DNA from: JBLNCE01 sp050260415
GTDB taxonomy: Bacteria; Bacillota; UBA4882; JAAYXC01
DNA length: 36,247 nt
Assembly: GCA_050260415.1 (NCBI GenBank)
Contig: JBLNCE010000023.1
Location: forward strand, 1-36,247
Direction of reading: 5' to 3'
The stretch's first letter is position 1. Each line of letters begins with the position of its first letter. The position numbers were made by a program, and so were the translations under genes. Under the pieces are notes generated by a model. That model saw only the letters and a program-made list of their open reading frames with translations. It did no database searches and was not told the origin of the DNA. Of this stretch, positions 32,812-36,247 are shown one piece after another.

Positions 32812-34727
32812 GGATGATCGAGGTTGGATTGCCGGACGGGTCGGTAAGACAGATGCCCCCCGGCGCGACGGCCATGGACCTGGCGCAGGCCATCGGACCC
32901 AAGCTGGCCCGCGACGCCGTGGCCGCAGTGGTAAACGGCGCGACGGTCGACCTGAAGGCGCCATTGCCTGACCGGGCGGAAGTGCGGATCCTGACGCTGA
33001 AGGACCCCGAGGGCCTGGAAGTGTTGCGCCATACCACCTCCCACGTCATGGCCCAGGCCGTGCGGAGGCTCTTCGGCGATGTCGCTTTGGCCATCGGCCC
33101 GGCGATTGAGAACGGCTTCTATTATGACTTCGGCCTGGCCCGGGCATTTGCCCCCGAGGAACTGGCCAAGATCGAGGAGGAGATGCGCCGCATCGTCGCG
33201 GAGGATCTTCCCCTGGAACGGTTCTGTCTGCCCAAGGCGGAGGCGCTGAAGCTTTTCGCGGAAAAGGAGCCCTACAAGGCCGAGCTGATCGAGGGCCTGG
33301 CGGACGATGAAGTGAGTCTCTACCGGCAGGGTGAGTTCGTCGATCTCTGCCGCGGGCCCCATCTCATTTCCACGGGCCGGGTGGCCGCCTTTAAGCTGCT
33401 CTCCGTCGCCGGGGCGTATTGGCGCGGCGACGAGAAGCGCCCGATGCTCCAGCGTATCTACGGCACGGCCTGGGGGACCAAGGAAGAGCTCGAAGCATAT
33501 CTGAAGAAACTGGAGGAGATCGAGCGGCGCGACCACCGGCGGCTCGGTAAGGACCTGGACCTCTTCTCGGTGCACGAAGAGACGGGGGCCGGCCTGATCC
33601 TTTGGCATCCCAAGGGCGGCCGGCTGCGTAACGCCATCGAGAGCTTTTGGCGCGAGGAGCATTTCCGGAACGGCTACGAGATCGTATACTCGCCCCACAT
33701 CGGCAAGGGGCTGCTCTGGGAGACCAGCGGACACTTGGGTTTCTACCGCGAAAACATGTACTCGTCCATGGATATCGACGGCATCGAGTATTACGCCAAG
33801 CCCATGAACTGCCCCTTCCACATCATGATCTACAAGAACCGGGCCTGGTCCTACCGCGACCTGCCGCTGCGCTGGGCGGAACTGGGCACGGTCTACCGCT
33901 ACGAGCGGAGCGGCGCGCTTCACGGACTCCTGCGTGTACGCGGGTTTACCCAGGACGACGCCCATCTTTTCTGCCGGCCGGACCAGATGCCGGCGGAGAT
34001 CGACCGCGTCCTGGCTTTCAGTCTCCATCTGCTACGGTCCTTCGGTTTCCAGGATTTCAGGATCTACCTGGCAACCCGGCCCAAGGAGGGGGCGGTCGGC
34101 GAGCCCGAACGCTGGACCGCCGCGACGCAGGCCCTGGAGGAGTCCGTCAAGCGGGCGGGACTGGAGTACGAGGTGGACGAGGGCGGCGGCGCCTTCTACG
34201 GCCCGAAGATCGACATCAAGATCAAGGACGCCCTGGGCCGGGAATGGCAGTGCACGACCATCCAGTTCGATTTCAACATGTCCGAGCGGTTCGACCTGAC
34301 CTACCGGGACAGCGACGGCAAGGATCGCCGGCCCTATATGATCCACCGGGCCCTCCTCGGTTCCCTGGAACGCTTCATCGGTGTGCTGATCGAGCACTAC
34401 GCCGGGGCCTTCCCCGTCTGGCTCGCGCCCGTGCAGGCCGTGGTCATCCCCGTCGCGCAGGCGCACGCCGACTACGCGGAGCAGGTCCGCGCCGAACTGG
34501 TGGCGGCCGGCCTGCGCGTGGAGGTCGACGCCCGCGACGAAAAACTCGGCTACCGCATCCGCGAAGCCCAGACCGACCGGATCCCGTATATGCTGGTCGT
34601 TGGGGATAAGGAAGTTGCGGAGAACGCCGTGGCCGTGCGGACCAGAGCCGGCGGGGACCGCGGCGCCGTGGCGGTCGGGCGGTTCAAGGAGGAATTGCTG
34701 GCGGAGGTACGGGAAAGAAGAAACTAA
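32808..34727 (+). CDS. thrS: Threonyl-tRNA synthetase
   Basis: Class II synthetase that charges tRNA-Thr, 639 aa, normal length. Residues 1-62 form the TGS domain (GATAMDLAQAIGPKLARDAV), followed by the editing domain at about 63-225 (HTTSHVMAQAVRRLF). The catalytic core holds the zinc ligands Cys in MNCPFH and His in FTQDDAHLF, with motif 2 YRYERSGALHGLLRVRGFTQ. Motif 3 lies in HRALLGSLERFIGVLIEHYA, and the anticodon domain ends the chain. It is controlled by the upstream threonine T-box and followed by a strong terminator. Confidence 0.97.
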   Translation: MRMIEVGLPDGSVRQMPPGATAMDLAQAIGPKLARDAVAAVVNGATVDLKAPLPDRAEVRILTLKDPEGLEVLRHTTSHVMAQAVRRLFGDVALAIGPAIENGFYYDFGLARAFAPEELAKIEEEMRRIVAEDLPLERFCLPKAEALKLFAEKEPYKAELIEGLADDEVSLYRQGEFVDLCRGPHLISTGRVAAFKLLSVAGAYWRGDEKRPMLQRIYGTAWGTKEELEAYLKKLEEIERRDHRRLGKDLDLFSVHEETGAGLILWHPKGGRLRNAIESFWREEHFRNGYEIVYSPHIGKGLLWETSGHLGFYRENMYSSMDIDGIEYYAKPMNCPFHIMIYKNRAWSYRDLPLRWAELGTVYRYERSGALHGLLRVRGFTQDDAHLFCRPDQMPAEIDRVLAFSLHLLRSFGFQDFRIYLATRPKEGAVGEPERWTAATQALEESVKRAGLEYEVDEGGGAFYGPKIDIKIKDALGREWQCTTIQFDFNMSERFDLTYRDSDGKDRRPYMIHRALLGSLERFIGVLIEHYAGAFPVWLAPVQAVVIPVAQAHADYAEQVRAELVAAGLRVEVDARDEKLGYRIREAQTDRIPYMLVVGDKEVAENAVAVRTRAGGDRGAVAVGRFKEELLAEVRERRN

Positions 34728-34746
34728 GGAATGGGGTAAGTCCTGC

Positions 34747-34779
34747 GGGGCGCGGTTTTTACCGCGCCCCTCTTTTTTT
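34747..34779 (+). terminator. Intrinsic terminator of the thrS operon
   Basis: GGGGCGCGGT (34747-34756) pairs perfectly with ACCGCGCCCC (34761-34770) around a TTTT loop, followed by TCTTTTTTT. Confidence 0.95.
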
Positions 34780-34886
34780 GCGGCCGGCCTCTCTGAATTG
34801 CCTTCGCTTCCGGATAAGGCCATTCCAGGCAGGGAAGCAGGACGATGGGTAGAATTCTTACCAATCCCGGATGTCTTTAGAAGTAT

Positions 34887-35009
34887 CCACCCCGGCATTC
34901 TGCCGGGACAACCAAGGATGAAAATGAGACAGCTGCTGCGTTTGTCAACTCACCCCCGCCCTGCGGGCACCCCCTCTCTAAGTTTAGAGAGGGGGACGGG
35001 GGGTGAGTT
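34887..35009 (+). repeat. Dispersed repeat R1, full copy with nested palindromes
   Basis: The direct counterpart of the inverted copy at 14312-14424. The 3' half is a nested dyad: outer arms AACTCACCCCC (34947-34957) and GGGGGTGAGTT (34999-35009), inner arms CCCCCTCTCTAA (34970-34981) and TTAGAGAGGGGG (34984-34995), all perfect. It encodes no protein I would accept. Confidence 0.85.
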
Positions 35010-35048
35010 TGATGCCATTTTCTAACCAGTGCTGTGAAAAAAGCCGTT

Positions 35049-35090
35049 CACCACAGAGGACAAAGAGAACACAGAGGATGCACGGAGAAA
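35049..35090. repeat. ACAGAGG-type degenerate intergenic repeat
   Basis: CCACAGAGGAC, AAAGAG, ACACAGAGGATG and CACGGAGA follow one another in a purine-rich run. Similar ACAGAGGACACAGAGG-like runs recur between genes in many bacteria. The rest of 34780-35177 outside R1 holds no gene; it turns noticeably more AT-rich after 35100. Confidence 0.5.
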
Positions 35091-35177
35091 TCCACTGATA
35101 AAGAGTTGGTTTTGGACCATGGTTTTCTTTGCGTCTTTACGAGATCACAGGTTCTTCAAATCGCTTTTAGATTTCAC

Positions 35178-36247
35178 ATGGAACCGCGAAGAAAGGATTG
35201 GTTCATAATAAATTATATATCATCTCTCTATACTTGGTTGGTGTTCATGGCGATCGTAATTCTCAGCGCATTGGCGGCGATTGCCTGGCGGAATCGGACG
35301 GTTTCGGGTGCCGCGCCTTTCGCGGCGGTGATGATCGCCCTCACCCAATACATTGTCGGAACTTATATAAACAGTAATGCCAGCGGGATCCGGGAGAAGT
35401 TGCTATGGACCAATTATTACGTTTCGGCGGCTTATCTCTTCGGTTTGGCCTGGTTTGTCATGGCTCTGGCGATGTCCGGCTACCGGAGACGGTTTCGTAG
35501 CCGGGTGATCTGGTTGATGGCCGCGCTCTCGGCAATATGTCTTGGCTTAATGATTACCAACAGATATCACGGTTGGTACATGGGTAATCCCCGGGTTGAA
35601 TTCAATCAAATCAACGGAGAGCGGGGATTTGCCTACTGGCTGTTGGTAGGGATGATTTATCTGCTGATCGGTTGGGGCACGGCAATTTTCGGACAGCGTT
35701 TTTTCAGCACATCAGGCTGGCGGCGCCGTCAGGCCGGCGTGATGTTTGCGGGGGCGCTGCCGGGCATGGCGGCGGCGGTTATCCTCACGATTTGGCGGCT
35801 GCGCCACTTTCACGCGACCCTGCCTCTTGGATTACTGCTATTATTACCGCTTGGGGTAACAGCCTGGATTATCAGCTGGGGCGCTTTACGGTTGCGTTTC
35901 TTCGATATCATGCCCATGGCTTTGACGACGGCGGCCCAGAATATGGGAGACGGCCTGGTGGTTATCGATCAAGACGACTATATCATCGAGCTCAATGTGG
36001 ACGCCCAAAAGTTGCTGGGCGGCTCGAAATTGGCGATTATCGGGGAGAAATTCGCGGATGCGTTTCGGGCTTATCCCCGTCTGGCGGAGCTGGCGGCCAA
36101 GCGAGAAACGGTGACAATCGAGGATGGCCTGGAGTTCGACGGGGAACGAAGGGATTACCTGATCCACGTTACTCCCCTGGTCAACCGGCGGGGCCGCTAT
36201 CTTGGCAAAGCCCTTGTCCTACAGGACATCACCGCCCAGAAGCAGGC
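35178..36247 (+). CDS. 7TM-PAS sensor protein, cut by window end
   Basis: Partial gene, 356 codons visible. From ATG 35178 the frame stays open to the window end. Residues about 10-245 hold seven hydrophobic helices with the layout of the N-terminal 7TM sensor region of histidine kinases (LTQYIVGTYINS, FGLAWFVMAL, NRYHGWYMGNP, then WGALRLRFFDIMPMA). A PAS domain follows at about 250-355 (MGDGLVVIDQDDYIIELN ... GKALVLQDITAQK). A histidine kinase or GGDEF output domain should follow but is outside the window. No good ribosome site precedes ATG 35178, and ATG 35247 is a less likely alternative that would cut helix 1. GC content falls near its start. Confidence 0.82.
   Translation, partial: MEPRRKDWFIINYISSLYTWLVFMAIVILSALAAIAWRNRTVSGAAPFAAVMIALTQYIVGTYINSNASGIREKLLWTNYYVSAAYLFGLAWFVMALAMSGYRRRFRSRVIWLMAALSAICLGLMITNRYHGWYMGNPRVEFNQINGERGFAYWLLVGMIYLLIGWGTAIFGQRFFSTSGWRRRQAGVMFAGALPGMAAAVILTIWRLRHFHATLPLGLLLLLPLGVTAWIISWGALRLRFFDIMPMALTTAAQNMGDGLVVIDQDDYIIELNVDAQKLLGGSKLAIIGEKFADAFRAYPRLAELAAKRETVTIEDGLEFDGERRDYLIHVTPLVNRRGRYLGKALVLQDITAQKQ

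Noticed and set aside
34915..35025. Short plus-strand frame over repeat R1 after thrS
   Set aside because: The translation comes from the repeat and its palindromes; a similar peptide is readable antisense at the other copy, so it follows the element and is not a gene.

Overview
This is about 36 kb of GC-rich bacterial chromosome, read from sequence alone. Several features point to a Firmicutes lineage of clostridial or deep-branching type: a perfect CIRCE operator before groES-groEL, a T-box leader before thrS, an EndoAI/EndoA (MazE/MazF) pair, a YndM-like DUF2512 protein, a metallo-hydrolase close to hisS-aspS, and sigma-54 with an NtrC-type activator. DUF1638 and sigma-54 would suit an anaerobe. 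The species cannot be named. I found no tRNA, rRNA, CRISPR array, transposase or phage gene.

Layout. 1-7.3 kb (+): DUF2512 membrane protein, glyoxalase II-like hydrolase, membrane-anchored parvulin with TPRs, hisS, aspS, a 13-unit heptanucleotide repeat, a strong 6S RNA candidate, and 5-formyl-THF cyclo-ligase. 7.3-10.98 kb (-): endonuclease III, a small Cys-tailed hypothetical protein, groEL and groES under CIRCE. 11.4-16.8 kb (+): secreted leucine-rich-repeat protein, NtrB-like sensor kinase, sugar-binding-protein homologue, NtrC-type regulator, terminator. 17.0-21.7 kb (+): a near-consensus sigma-54 promoter, then a ribose/galactose-type ABC transporter (binding protein, double ATPase, permease) and an unknown PH-like protein. 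21.7-23.5 kb (-): rpoN and a 61-aa coiled-coil protein with its own terminator. 23.6-30.2 kb (+): DUF1638, thiamine pyrophosphokinase, mazEF, a class-I-amidotransferase-like peptidase, a CPBP protease, and tsaE-tsaB-rimI-tsaD for t6A tRNA modification. 30.2-34.8 kb (+): a DnaA-box cluster, a SWIM protein, and a Thr T-box leader before a Nudix hydrolase and thrS. 34.8-36.2 kb: dispersed repeats, then a 7TM-PAS signalling protein cut by the window end.

The most interesting system is the regulatory circuit at 12.4-20.8 kb. A sensor kinase, a periplasmic sugar-binding-protein homologue and a sigma-54 activator are consecutive genes. Directly downstream lies a sugar ABC transporter operon with a textbook -24/-12 promoter and upstream dyads, and rpoN itself follows shortly after. 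I infer that the orphan binding protein presents a ligand to the kinase, which switches on import of the same or a related compound. A second point is an approximately 115-bp repeat in two inverted copies, 14.3 and 34.9 kb. One copy encodes the kinase's proline-rich C-terminus, and together they bracket about 20 kb.
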